Of a stretch of 15,033 nucleotides of DNA, positions 1-7,531 are shown one piece after another (position 1 is the first letter of the stretch; every line of letters begins with the position of its first letter). The DNA is from Lachnospiraceae bacterium. Lineage in GTDB: Bacteria > Bacillota > Clostridia > Lachnospirales > Lachnospiraceae. The position numbers were made by a program, and so were the translations under genes. The DNA lies in the NCBI GenBank assembly GCA_014804495.1, contig JAAUZS010000043.1, forward strand, positions 1 through 15,033, read 5' to 3'. The notes beneath the pieces were generated by a model. That model did no database searches. It had not been told where the DNA came from and was given only the letters and a program-made list of their open reading frames with translations.

Positions 1-1
1 G

Positions 2-172
2 CGGGATATGAAATATGAGAGAAACATAAATAAGGATAGCGTGGATAAATACGTGGAGCGTTTTAAGGCAATTGTTCGTAAAGATAATGAAATGGGGCTT
101 GAAAGTGCCGGGATTATGGGCGCACATTTGGATAGAATGACAAAAGAATTTGAGCAAAAGCAGGAAAAATGA
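2..172 (+). CDS. 3' end of an unrecognised small gene (partial, 5' end outside window)
   Basis: An open frame runs in from the left edge with no stop and ends at TGA 170-172, giving at least 56 residues of C-terminus. The visible part is highly charged and probably helical: Lys, Glu, Arg and Asp dominate, and the tail ends KEFEQKQEK. I see no catalytic motif, membrane segment or cysteine pair and do not recognise a family. The next gene's preferred ATG lies one base after this stop, and an AGGAA-like ribosome site sits inside this gene's last codons, so the two are almost certainly co-transcribed and translationally coupled. It is therefore likely the first or an earlier component of the HD/GHKL plus metallopeptidase module. 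A helical adaptor, antitoxin-like or regulator role would be a guess. That it is a real gene rests on frame continuity and coupling. Confidence 0.6.
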   Translation, partial: RDMKYERNINKDSVDKYVERFKAIVRKDNEMGLESAGIMGAHLDRMTKEFEQKQEK

Positions 173-173
173 A

Positions 174-3100
174 ATGGGTAAGAAGAACAAGAGAATCCAC
201 CAGACAATAGAAGGACAATTGGAATATTATTATAGGAATGGACAGCATACAGAAAGAAATGGAATTTTATGGCATGCATGGTGTCAGAATAGACGTTGGC
301 TGTCTCAATTGCTGGAAACAACTATGGGATCATTCCCTGCATACAGTAAACATGATGAATCACATGCCAAGACCGTGCTTCATAACATTGAGATGATCCT
401 TGGGGAAAAACGGATAAGGGATCTTTCTGCTTCAGATTGCTTTATGCTGCTGCATACGGTGTATATTCATGATATTGGCATGGTTATCACCTATGAAGAG
501 CGGAAGAAAATCGTCAATAACAATAAGTTTATTGATATGATTAAAGAGATGGAGGATGAAAATGATCCGGTTTTTCAGCGCGCAATTAAAGCATTGCAGA
601 AACAGGATTATGCTTATACGGATGTAGAAAATGAAGCAGAATTAATGAAAAAGCTTTATTCTGATAAGCTGGAGGTTTATTATGCGATTTTGCATTTGCT
701 TGCGACATTCCGGAGACCGGAGCATGGAGAAGTATCCGATGAACGTCTGGAGGAATGGACGCTTCAATCAGAAAAATTGGGTGGTGGATTTTCCATGGCA
801 GGAATACCACAGCGTATTTTTCTGTGGATAGCCAAGTGTGCGGGTCTGCATACAGAAAGCAAATTTGAGAATATCATGAATCTGCCGCAAGAGGATGACG
901 GGTATGCTTCTGATTATCTGCATCCTCGTTTTGTAGCAGTGTTGTTACAGCTGGGCGATATACTGGATATGGATAATGACCGTTTTCATCCATTGACAAG
1001 GGAATGTATAGGGGCATTGCCGGAATTATCACAACGGCATTATGAGAAACATCAGGCGATCCGCAGGTTGTATATAAAGCAGGATCGGATTTCTATTGAG
1101 GCTGATTGTAATTCGCAGGAGGCGCTTCGGCTTGTAAGAAAAGAATGCGATATGCTGCGGAACATATTAACGGAAGCAGGTTATTATTGGTCACAGATTT
1201 GCCCCGATAAATTTAGAGGTTCACTTCCTACGATAGAATCTGTCAAGCTGTATCTGAAAGGCTTTCAAATTCCAGAGGAACTGGTTACAGCACAGTTCCG
1301 GATTTCCCAGAAAAAAGCTTTTGCCATTTTGGAGGGCTCTAATGTTTATAAAGAACAATTTGTATTTCTTAGGGAATTTTTGCAGAATGCTATTGATGCC
1401 AGTAAAATTCAGTATTGGAATGAGTGTATCAGAACCAGAGGGTATTTTGAAAATAAAAATGAAATGAAAAAAATGTCCCCTGACCAACTGGGTGATATTT
1501 TGTCAACCGATGTTTTTCCAATTGAGATTGAAATGGAAATTGTCAGAAAGGATGCCGGAAAAGAAGCTGAGCCCATAGATGAAGAGGATGTAAAAACGCT
1601 GATTGAAGGAAAAAGGAATGATTCACGACAATACGGTGTTAAAGTGCGTATCAAAGATTTTGGTACCGGTATAGATAAAGAAAGTATTAAGAGTATTGCA
1701 AGTGTAGGAGACAGCAGGAAAAAGGACAAATATGTGATCCAGGATATGCCGGAGTGGCTCAAACCAACGGCAGAGTTTGGTATTGGTTTACAGTCGGCGT
1801 TCATTTTGGCCAACACTTTTAAGTGTAATACATATACGCGAAGTAACGAAAAGTATGAAATTACTTTCTCAACAGTAAAATCCAATTATTATGAAGGCTA
1901 TATAAACGTTAGTCCGGTAGAGAATCTCTCGGATAAAGATAATTCGTATGGAACATGTTTCGAAGTGTTTGTTCCGGTAACCAAAAAACTTTTGCACGAG
2001 CTATATCCTGCTGCATGGGATGGTATGGACTATTTTGATGAGGAATATGATGTGCTTCGTCCTCTTCGGCATTCTGCGGAATTGCTGGCTCAGATGGCGT
2101 TGTATCTGGACACAATCATAGGAGAGCAATTATTCCCGATTCATTTGAATGTGAAAGAGTGTCCGCATGCGACTATTCCATTGAATCTAAATAAGAAAAA
2201 TCAGATAAAAAAACTGAAATATAATTTAATACATGACACGGACGGGGTAAAGAAATCTGTCGATACTGAAAAAACAGAATTAGCAGAAGATGGAGAATTG
2301 AAGTCGATAATCTATAAAAATTTTGAGTGGGAACAGGCGAAAATAATAATAAAACTGTTTCAGGAGCGAGAGTGGGAAAGGAGCGGAAAGGCATGGTCTT
2401 TGTATCATAAAAATTATCAAAGTAAGAAGAGCAAATATGAAAAAAGTAAGGGTTTAAAAAATGAAATTGTAGTAGAAAAGACAGAAAATGCTATTGCGCT
2501 TTTAGATTGTCGTAACGGGCATTTGTATTACTGGGATAATGAATTGTGTACATTCTGTCTTATGAATATGGCGAACTTTCTGTCTCAGGAAAAACAACAG
2601 ACAGAAAATTCGGATAAGCATTGTGAAAAAAATCTACCAAATGTAAAAATATATTATAAAGGAATTCTTTTGGAAGAAAGAGAGCTTCCGGGAATAGGAA
2701 ATGAATTGCTTCAATATATTGATATTAAGGGGAAATTGGAGCGAGAGTGTGTCAGTTTAAGTAGAAAGGGGTTCACGGAGAAGGGAAGAAAATATTTTCT
2801 GCAGGAAATTTACGAACCCTTGTTAAAGTCTGTTCTGAAGACGCTGAAAATCATGAATCAAAAGCATGCAGGTGAAGTGGTAAAATGTGTTGAAGATTCA
2901 CTTGCGGATAAAGTAAATGTATTAAAGGCACTTACTAAAAAAATAGAACAGTGGAAAAACGGAGACGAGCGGATAGTCGGAACAGCTGACCAGAACAAAT
3001 GGATAGATAGATTTGTGGAAAAGAAAAACCAATTGCTTGTAATGTTTAAGGAAAATGTGGTCTCTATTACAATGTTGGCTTTTTTTGCTCAGAAAGATGT

Positions 3101-4772
3101 TTATGATCCATTAGTGGAAATTGGCTGTGGAAACGAATGTGATGCACAGAGCTGCTGGGATAAAGCAATTGATGCGGTTCAAATGTATTGTGGAAAGCGT
3201 AAGAGTGGTAAAGACGGGAAAATGCATGAGGGATTCTGGGATCCCTCTATGGAAAATTCGGTGTTGTTTCATATTGAACATCGCTCTCAGATAGATTTGG
3301 AGGAAGATTTGATTCAGGAGACAACAGAAAGCGGCTGGATAACTTTTCCGGATATCTTTTTACGAAAGAATCAGTTTATGGTAGTATCAAAGCGTGAAAA
3401 CAGATCGGCGCCCTGGAAACAGTACTTGACTCCAATCTGCTGCTCAGGAGAAAATAAGGAAAAACCTGGAATTATCCAATGCCTGAAAAAATATTCTGTT
3501 ATAGAATATAATTCTGATGAAAAAAGGAAAATGGAAGTTAGGATACTGAAGATGGGAGAAAGAGCGTTGTTACTTGCCGATACTTATGGAACGGACGCTT
3601 ATGGGGGAGACGGTGCAATGAATCCGGATGAATACCTACAGCAATATTTTTTGAAATGGCTGCTGCGGTATATACCAACTGTTGCATTGTTTATGAGTGA
3701 AGACGGAAATACGAGAGTTAATATTTTACATGGAAAAACATTTCCATTTGTTTTTATGAATATGTATACCAAGAAGTTGATTTTGCAGCGGATTATAAAA
3801 GAGGCTGAAGGTTATGATATTCAACGTTTTTCTATTCCTGCATGGCAGGGATTGGAGAATTTGAGCTGTAGAAGCCTTCCGTATTCCCACTATTTTGTAA
3901 AAAGGGGTTATATGGCGGAAGAATCTTATTCCAAAGTGATTTTTCCCTTTGCGAAGGATGAACTGATTGAGATAGACAGACAGATTCATTCAGATAAAGT
4001 ACAGAATACGATACAAGGACTGCAGACGTTGCAAAGACTTCTTAATGTAAGACAACAGCTGATTAATATCCTACCGGAATCAGAGCGGAAGGTTGCACAA
4101 TTGCTGGAAAAGGTACGGGACGAAGAACAAAAGGAAGCGATATCGCGTGAATACCAGCAGTTTTTGAGAGAGTTTCAAACAGGAATCAGCAGAGGAAGAA
4201 AAATTCTTGCCAAAGTAAGAACCGAATATCGTAACCTTGTGGTTTTGATGTTGAATCAGAAAGAAGGGGAGCCGGAATTTAAGTTGGAAGACTTGGAAGA
4301 AATTTCGGAAAAGTGGGACGATATATATATTTGGCTTATGCTTAGGGTTATTTACAGTGACTATGTACAGGCAGAAGCGGGTTTGCAGGAAGAGGATTTG
4401 GGAATTACTAAGGAAAATAAAAAGTCTCTGGGCGAAGCTTGGTATTATATCTGGAAAGAAATCTATATGCAAGACGCTAAAAATGTGTTACTATATGAAG
4501 AGAGTTACATGGAGAAAATGGAACGGGGCATAGGAACCGCTCATCAGAAGCGCGAGAGAATACTTGACTATATTGAGCAATACAGGAGCAATGTCTTGCG
4601 AAGAGAGTATTTGCAAAATTGCTGGATGCGTTATGTGTCTGAAATTTTCGAACTGTTCCGTAATATGGAAGAAAAGCAGTACCATATAATGGAGGGACAG
4701 GCGGATTGGGAAGGCATAAAGAAAGAACTGTCCAGAAAGGAAAAGGAAGAAACCAATGATGCCGACAACTGA
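174..4772 (+). CDS. HD-domain plus Hsp90-like (GHKL) ATPase, giant two-domain protein, putative conflict/defence or stress effector
   Basis: A 1532-residue, probably cytoplasmic protein. Residues about 50-280 form an HD-type metal-binding domain: H60-D61, S63-H64, the HD doublet H99-D100 in YIHDIGM, a likely H226, and the late aspartate D262 in GDILDMDNDRF. Residues about 385-640 carry the Bergerat ATP-binding fold of Hsp90/MORC/MutL-type ATPases: the N-box REFLQNAIDAS (E401, N405, D408), the DFGTG box (D495, G497, G499) and the FGIGLQS box (G536, G538, S541). The remaining 890 residues have no fold I recognise and include a Lys/Glu/Gln-rich, probably coiled-coil stretch near 1265-1350. ATG 174 is preferred over TTG 150 because an AGGA-containing site lies about 8 nt upstream and the TTG has none. 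The stop overlaps the downstream metallopeptidase gene by 17 nt. HD enzymes hydrolyse phosphoester bonds, often in nucleotides or nucleic acids, while GHKL domains act as ATP-driven clamps. Combining these into an ATP-gated HD effector is inference. Confidence 0.88.
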   Translation: MGKKNKRIHQTIEGQLEYYYRNGQHTERNGILWHAWCQNRRWLSQLLETTMGSFPAYSKHDESHAKTVLHNIEMILGEKRIRDLSASDCFMLLHTVYIHDIGMVITYEERKKIVNNNKFIDMIKEMEDENDPVFQRAIKALQKQDYAYTDVENEAELMKKLYSDKLEVYYAILHLLATFRRPEHGEVSDERLEEWTLQSEKLGGGFSMAGIPQRIFLWIAKCAGLHTESKFENIMNLPQEDDGYASDYLHPRFVAVLLQLGDILDMDNDRFHPLTRECIGALPELSQRHYEKHQAIRRLYIKQDRISIEADCNSQEALRLVRKECDMLRNILTEAGYYWSQICPDKFRGSLPTIESVKLYLKGFQIPEELVTAQFRISQKKAFAILEGSNVYKEQFVFLREFLQNAIDASKIQYWNECIRTRGYFENKNEMKKMSPDQLGDILSTDVFPIEIEMEIVRKDAGKEAEPIDEEDVKTLIEGKRNDSRQYGVKVRIKDFGTGIDKESIKSIASVGDSRKKDKYVIQDMPEWLKPTAEFGIGLQSAFILANTFKCNTYTRSNEKYEITFSTVKSNYYEGYINVSPVENLSDKDNSYGTCFEVFVPVTKKLLHELYPAAWDGMDYFDEEYDVLRPLRHSAELLAQMALYLDTIIGEQLFPIHLNVKECPHATIPLNLNKKNQIKKLKYNLIHDTDGVKKSVDTEKTELAEDGELKSIIYKNFEWEQAKIIIKLFQEREWERSGKAWSLYHKNYQSKKSKYEKSKGLKNEIVVEKTENAIALLDCRNGHLYYWDNELCTFCLMNMANFLSQEKQQTENSDKHCEKNLPNVKIYYKGILLEERELPGIGNELLQYIDIKGKLERECVSLSRKGFTEKGRKYFLQEIYEPLLKSVLKTLKIMNQKHAGEVVKCVEDSLADKVNVLKALTKKIEQWKNGDERIVGTADQNKWIDRFVEKKNQLLVMFKENVVSITMLAFFAQKDVYDPLVEIGCGNECDAQSCWDKAIDAVQMYCGKRKSGKDGKMHEGFWDPSMENSVLFHIEHRSQIDLEEDLIQETTESGWITFPDIFLRKNQFMVVSKRENRSAPWKQYLTPICCSGENKEKPGIIQCLKKYSVIEYNSDEKRKMEVRILKMGERALLLADTYGTDAYGGDGAMNPDEYLQQYFLKWLLRYIPTVALFMSEDGNTRVNILHGKTFPFVFMNMYTKKLILQRIIKEAEGYDIQRFSIPAWQGLENLSCRSLPYSHYFVKRGYMAEESYSKVIFPFAKDELIEIDRQIHSDKVQNTIQGLQTLQRLLNVRQQLINILPESERKVAQLLEKVRDEEQKEAISREYQQFLREFQTGISRGRKILAKVRTEYRNLVVLMLNQKEGEPEFKLEDLEEISEKWDDIYIWLMLRVIYSDYVQAEAGLQEEDLGITKENKKSLGEAWYYIWKEIYMQDAKNVLLYEESYMEKMERGIGTAHQKRERILDYIEQYRSNVLRREYLQNCWMRYVSEIFELFRNMEEKQYHIMEGQADWEGIKKELSRKEKEETNDADN
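4743..4748 (+). promoter_or_regulatory. Shine-Dalgarno for the ImmA/IrrE gene, inside the upstream coding sequence
   Basis: AGGAAG lies 7 nt before the ATG at 4756 and is embedded in the last codons of the HD/GHKL gene. It supports translational coupling and decides the start. A second ATG follows directly at 4759. Confidence 0.6.
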
Positions 4773-5613
4773 CATGGATGGGAGACGCAAAGAAATAAGT
4801 AATTTAATGCAGGATATAAAGGAATTTCTTAAAAACGGATTCAAAGGAGAAATTCAAGAACCACTGCAGCTGATAAAGTATTACTGGGAAGTAAGTCGCA
4901 GGGCTGACCAGCTGATTAGATTGACGCTAGGAGAGAATGGCAGATTGCCTGTTGATATAGAGCTGCTCGCACAAAAGCTGGGAGCACGGGTAGTAGTGGA
5001 AGATTTGAATGAGTTTCCGGGATGGAAAAGTATGAACCGGAGAATTGGTCAAGTCGAAATTGGCAATAGTTTTTTCACGGATGAAAAAATGCGTACTATT
5101 TTTGTTGATAAAAAAGCATCGTTCCATTCAAAAAGATACGCCATTGCACATGAAATCGCGCATTATATCATGCACTATAATGATAGGGATTATTATGAAG
5201 ACTATTTTATTATGCCTATGTGCCCTAAAGAGCTAGATGAGATTGTGGCAGATATTTTTGCAATTTTTCTATTGATTCCGGTACGGTATTTTTTTGTGGA
5301 ATTTCTGGAATATGTGAAGCGCAAAATGGACGAGGGAGGAGAACCGATAGCAACGGAGCAATGGATTCGTTATCTGGCAGAAAAATCCGTGATTTCGGAT
5401 TATTATGTTGCTTATGGATATCAACAGCTCCGTTATGTGGCATATTGGATATATCTGGCATGGCATGGTGATGACGATAAAGAAATTTTTAATTGTAATG
5501 ATGATACTGATTCTGAGACTAGAAAAAAGATGAGTGATGAGGATAGAGAACAGGTAAGACGGGAAACAGAAGACTATTATACAGAAGAAATGGGAGATTG
5601 GCTGTTTGAGTAG
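4756..5613 (+). CDS. ImmA/IrrE family zinc metallopeptidase
   Basis: A 285-residue soluble protein. The zinc site is AHEIAHYIMH, with H132, E133 and H136 forming HExxH. The third ligand is probably E162 in DEIVADIFAIFLLIP, the usual ExxAxxFAxxLLxP helix of ImmA/IrrE peptidases. The segment LPVDIELLAQKLGARVVVEDL (around 64-84) matches the helix that normally opens this domain. Known members cleave repressors or antitoxin-like regulators in response to DNA damage or foreign DNA (ImmA on ImmR, IrrE on DdrO). There is no N-terminal XRE helix-turn-helix, so this is the stand-alone peptidase form with an extra charged N-terminal helical region of about 55 residues. The C-terminal tail is very acidic (DDD, TEEMGDWLFE). 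The start overlaps the HD/GHKL gene by 17 nt, and I infer that it regulates or processes that protein or the small upstream one. Confidence 0.88.
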   Translation: MMPTTDMDGRRKEISNLMQDIKEFLKNGFKGEIQEPLQLIKYYWEVSRRADQLIRLTLGENGRLPVDIELLAQKLGARVVVEDLNEFPGWKSMNRRIGQVEIGNSFFTDEKMRTIFVDKKASFHSKRYAIAHEIAHYIMHYNDRDYYEDYFIMPMCPKELDEIVADIFAIFLLIPVRYFFVEFLEYVKRKMDEGGEPIATEQWIRYLAEKSVISDYYVAYGYQQLRYVAYWIYLAWHGDDDKEIFNCNDDTDSETRKKMSDEDREQVRRETEDYYTEEMGDWLFE

Positions 5614-5614
5614 T

Positions 5615-5621
5615 GGAGGAG
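5615..5621 (+). promoter_or_regulatory. Orphan Shine-Dalgarno after the metallopeptidase stop
   Basis: GGAGGAG begins one base after the TAG of the ImmA/IrrE gene, exactly where the ribosome site of a next operon gene would sit. No ATG, GTG or TTG opening a sustained frame follows at normal spacing; the first nearby ATG (about 5660) stops after four codons. This suggests that a downstream gene was lost or cut at this point. Confidence 0.4.
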
Positions 5622-5690
5622 AATAAGGCTCTTTTTCTGTCGCCGAACCTACTTGTGAGATGCAATTTGATTGATATTTGTACAATAAAT

Positions 5691-5713
5691 ACGGCGGTCA
5701 ATTACGACCGCCG
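5691..5713 (-). terminator. GC-rich hairpin, probable minus-strand terminator
   Basis: CGGCGGTC (5692-5699) and GACCGCCG (5706-5713) form a perfect 8-bp stem with a 6-nt loop. Read on the minus strand it is followed by UAUUUAUUG, a moderately U-rich tail. Read on the plus strand it is followed by six A residues, which does not fit a terminator. It therefore best serves the minus-strand remnant at 5779-6057. The orientation call is tentative. Confidence 0.5.
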
Positions 5714-5778
5714 AAAAAATTATGATACTTTATCGCAATATTACATAAAATACTTGCATTTTTCCAAGTAAAAAGAGT

Positions 5779-6057
5779 CTATGAAAAATTGGAACTGTTT
5801 ACTTCATGTTTAAAATACCAATCTATAAGAATATTTATTTCGTATTCAACATTTTTAGGATTGATGGTCCGATACATCCCAATCATATTAGGGTGTTTTT
5901 TGTAATCGTTAATTGTATATCAATTTGAACGATATTCATACACTTCGGATTTATCAAATTTCTCTCGTTCTATTTTGAATCTTTCTGCAAGAAAGTTTAA
6001 AAATCTATATTGTTTGTATCGTTCATCCGTAGGTCTACATTTATAACTAAAATTCAC
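5779..6057 (-). pseudogene. Broken minus-strand gene remnant with one in-frame TGA, family unknown
   Basis: Reading the minus strand from GTG at 6057, one frame gives 45 sense codons, a TGA at 5922-5920, then 46 further sense codons to a TAG at 5781-5779. Both halves look like real protein: rich in Tyr, Lys, Glu, Asp and Ile, with segments such as RFLNFLAERFKIEREKF before the TGA and NPKNVEYEINILIDWYFKHE after it, and no low-complexity drift. There is no clear ribosome site or ATG near the 5' end, and the candidate -10 box upstream is so close that the original N-terminus is probably missing. A one-base change would turn the TGA into a sense codon. I do not recognise the family. Alternatives are a chance open frame or a non-coding transcript, since promoter, remnant and hairpin line up as one minus-strand unit. 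Confidence 0.45.
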
Positions 6058-6061
6058 TATT

Positions 6062-6072
6062 ATTGTACCATA
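6062..6072 (-). promoter_or_regulatory. Candidate extended -10 promoter for the minus-strand remnant
   Basis: On the minus strand this reads TATGGTACAAT, an extended -10 (TRTGn) joined to TACAAT. No good -35 is seen. Transcription would start near 6055 and run through the remnant to the hairpin at 5691-5713. It is weak evidence on its own. Confidence 0.3.
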
Positions 6073-6115
6073 CACTTAGAGTGCCATAAAGATAACGGGA
6101 TTTTGTGTTTTACAT

Positions 6116-6144
6116 TTGTAATAATGTAGATTTACCGGTATACT
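6116..6144 (+). promoter_or_regulatory. Predicted sigma-A promoter for the AmmeMemo operon
   Basis: TTGTAA (6116-6121) and TATACT (6139-6144) are separated by exactly 17 bp, which gives a leader of roughly 65 nt before the ATG at 6215. No riboswitch fold is apparent in the leader. Confidence 0.5.
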
Positions 6145-6214
6145 GTGATTGTAAAGGATAAAGCGGATTTTTATAACTTATTTTAAATATAGCTAACGAA
6201 AGGACTCCATTACC

Positions 6215-7522
6215 ATGCCAATCACATCAACCTTCATGCTCCCTCACCCACCCCTGATCATTCCGGCTATCGGCAGAGGTGAGGAGCGGAAAATCCAAAA
6301 AACAATCGACGCATATCACGAAGCCGCGCGCAGAATTGCAGCATGCCATCCGGAAACTATCGTCCTAATCTCCCCTCATCAGGTTATGTATGCCGATTAC
6401 TTCCACATATCACCGGGAAAAGTAGCCCATGGGGATTTCGGACAGTTCCGCGCACCCGGAGAACAAATGGAGGTTTCTTATGATACCGCTTTTATAGAGA
6501 AACTGTGTTCACTGGCGGATGAAAAGGATTTGCCAGCAGGCACTTTGGGAGAACATGACAGGAAGTTAGACCACGGTACCATGGTTCCCCTGTATTTTGT
6601 AAATCAGTATTGGACAGACTATCAGCTTGTCAGAATCGGTTTGTCAGGGCTTCCGCTAATTATGCATTATGAACTAGGGCAGTGCATTCAGGAAGTGGCG
6701 AATGCTCTGAATCGGAAAGTTGTTATTATCGCCAGCGGGGATTTATCACATAGGTTGAAAGAAGACGGACCATATGGATATCGGGAAGAAGGTCCGGCAT
6801 ACGATGCCCGTATTATGGATGTAATGGGTAGGGGTGATTTTGAAGAGCTTATGGATTTTCCCGAGGATTTCTGTGAAAAGGCGGGAGAATGCGGTCACCG
6901 TTCTTTTACGATTATGGCAGGTGCCTTAGATAAAAAGAAAGTGAAAGCCGAAAAGCTTTCCTATGAGGGAACATTTGGAGTCGGCTACGGAATCTGTTGT
7001 TATCAGGTATGCGAAGACGCCTATGTACAGCTCGCCCGCAAGACAATAGAAACTTATGTCAGAATGGGGGAAAAGATAAAAGTGCCCGATGGACTTCCGC
7101 AGGAAATGTATGAGCGACAGGCGGGAGCTTTTGTGTCAATTAAGGAAAACGGAAACCTTCGCGGCTGTATTGGCACTATTCAGGCTGTGCAGGCGTCCAT
7201 AGCGGAAGAAATCATAAATAACGCTATCAGCGCTTCTTCCAGAGACCCGAGGTTTTACCCTATAGAGCCTGTGGAACTGGACAAACTGACAATCAGCGTA
7301 GATGTTCTGGGAGAGATAGAGCAGATAGATTCTCCGGATGAGTTAGACGTGCGGCGGTATGGTGTTATAGTGACCAAAGGCTATAAGCGCGGACTGCTGC
7401 TTCCAAACTTAGAGGGTATAGATACGGTAGAAGAGCAGATAGCGATAGCAAAGGATAAGGCGGGTATTAGTGCGAAAGAAGAAGTTGAACTGGAAAGGTT
7501 TGAAGTAGTCCGACATTATTAG
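6215..7522 (+). CDS. amrA: AmmeMemoRadiSam system fusion protein: LigB/Memo-like domain plus AMMECR1 domain
   Basis: 435 residues in two domains. Residues 1 to about 265 are a class III extradiol-dioxygenase (LigB/Memo-like) domain with conserved histidines at H11 (MLPHPPLII), H55 (LISPH), H114 and H120 (GEHDRKLDHG), and H179 (SGDLSH), the last in a motif typical of the family. Residues from about 270 to 435 are an AMMECR1 domain marked by the invariant LRGCIGT (315-321). Many genomes encode these as separate A and B proteins next to a radical SAM enzyme; here they are one polypeptide, and the radical SAM gene starts 9 nt downstream. The family is predicted to act with the radical SAM enzyme in a modification pathway, but I know of no settled substrate. 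AAGGA at 6200-6204 supports the ATG. The gene symbol follows the protein A (AMMECR1) family name. Confidence 0.92.
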   Translation: MPITSTFMLPHPPLIIPAIGRGEERKIQKTIDAYHEAARRIAACHPETIVLISPHQVMYADYFHISPGKVAHGDFGQFRAPGEQMEVSYDTAFIEKLCSLADEKDLPAGTLGEHDRKLDHGTMVPLYFVNQYWTDYQLVRIGLSGLPLIMHYELGQCIQEVANALNRKVVIIASGDLSHRLKEDGPYGYREEGPAYDARIMDVMGRGDFEELMDFPEDFCEKAGECGHRSFTIMAGALDKKKVKAEKLSYEGTFGVGYGICCYQVCEDAYVQLARKTIETYVRMGEKIKVPDGLPQEMYERQAGAFVSIKENGNLRGCIGTIQAVQASIAEEIINNAISASSRDPRFYPIEPVELDKLTISVDVLGEIEQIDSPDELDVRRYGVIVTKGYKRGLLLPNLEGIDTVEEQIAIAKDKAGISAKEEVELERFEVVRHY

Positions 7523-7531
7523 GGGGTTAGT

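Larger units (their letters stand above)
5614..6115. other. Gene-poor scar region between the HD/GHKL module and the AmmeMemo operon
   Basis: About 500 bases without an intact gene. It contains the orphan Shine-Dalgarno, the GC-rich hairpin and the TGA-interrupted remnant, listed separately. I see no tRNA, direct repeat, IS end or attachment site. It probably marks the right boundary of the accessory module, where neighbouring genes decayed or were deleted. Confidence 0.5.

Noticed and set aside
1409..1885. Minus-strand open frame of 158 codons inside the HD/GHKL gene.
   Set aside because: It is opposite the conserved ATPase boxes, and its Ser/Ile-rich translation is typical of an antisense shadow.
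5691..5719. GC-rich hairpin considered as the plus-strand terminator of the HD/GHKL-peptidase operon.
   Set aside because: On the plus strand it is followed by a run of A, not T. The minus-strand reading fits better, although two-way action cannot be excluded.
5920..5922. In-frame TGA of the minus-strand remnant considered as a selenocysteine codon.
   Set aside because: No selenocysteine-insertion stem-loop is evident just downstream, the frame has no proper start, and the context is not a known selenoprotein motif.
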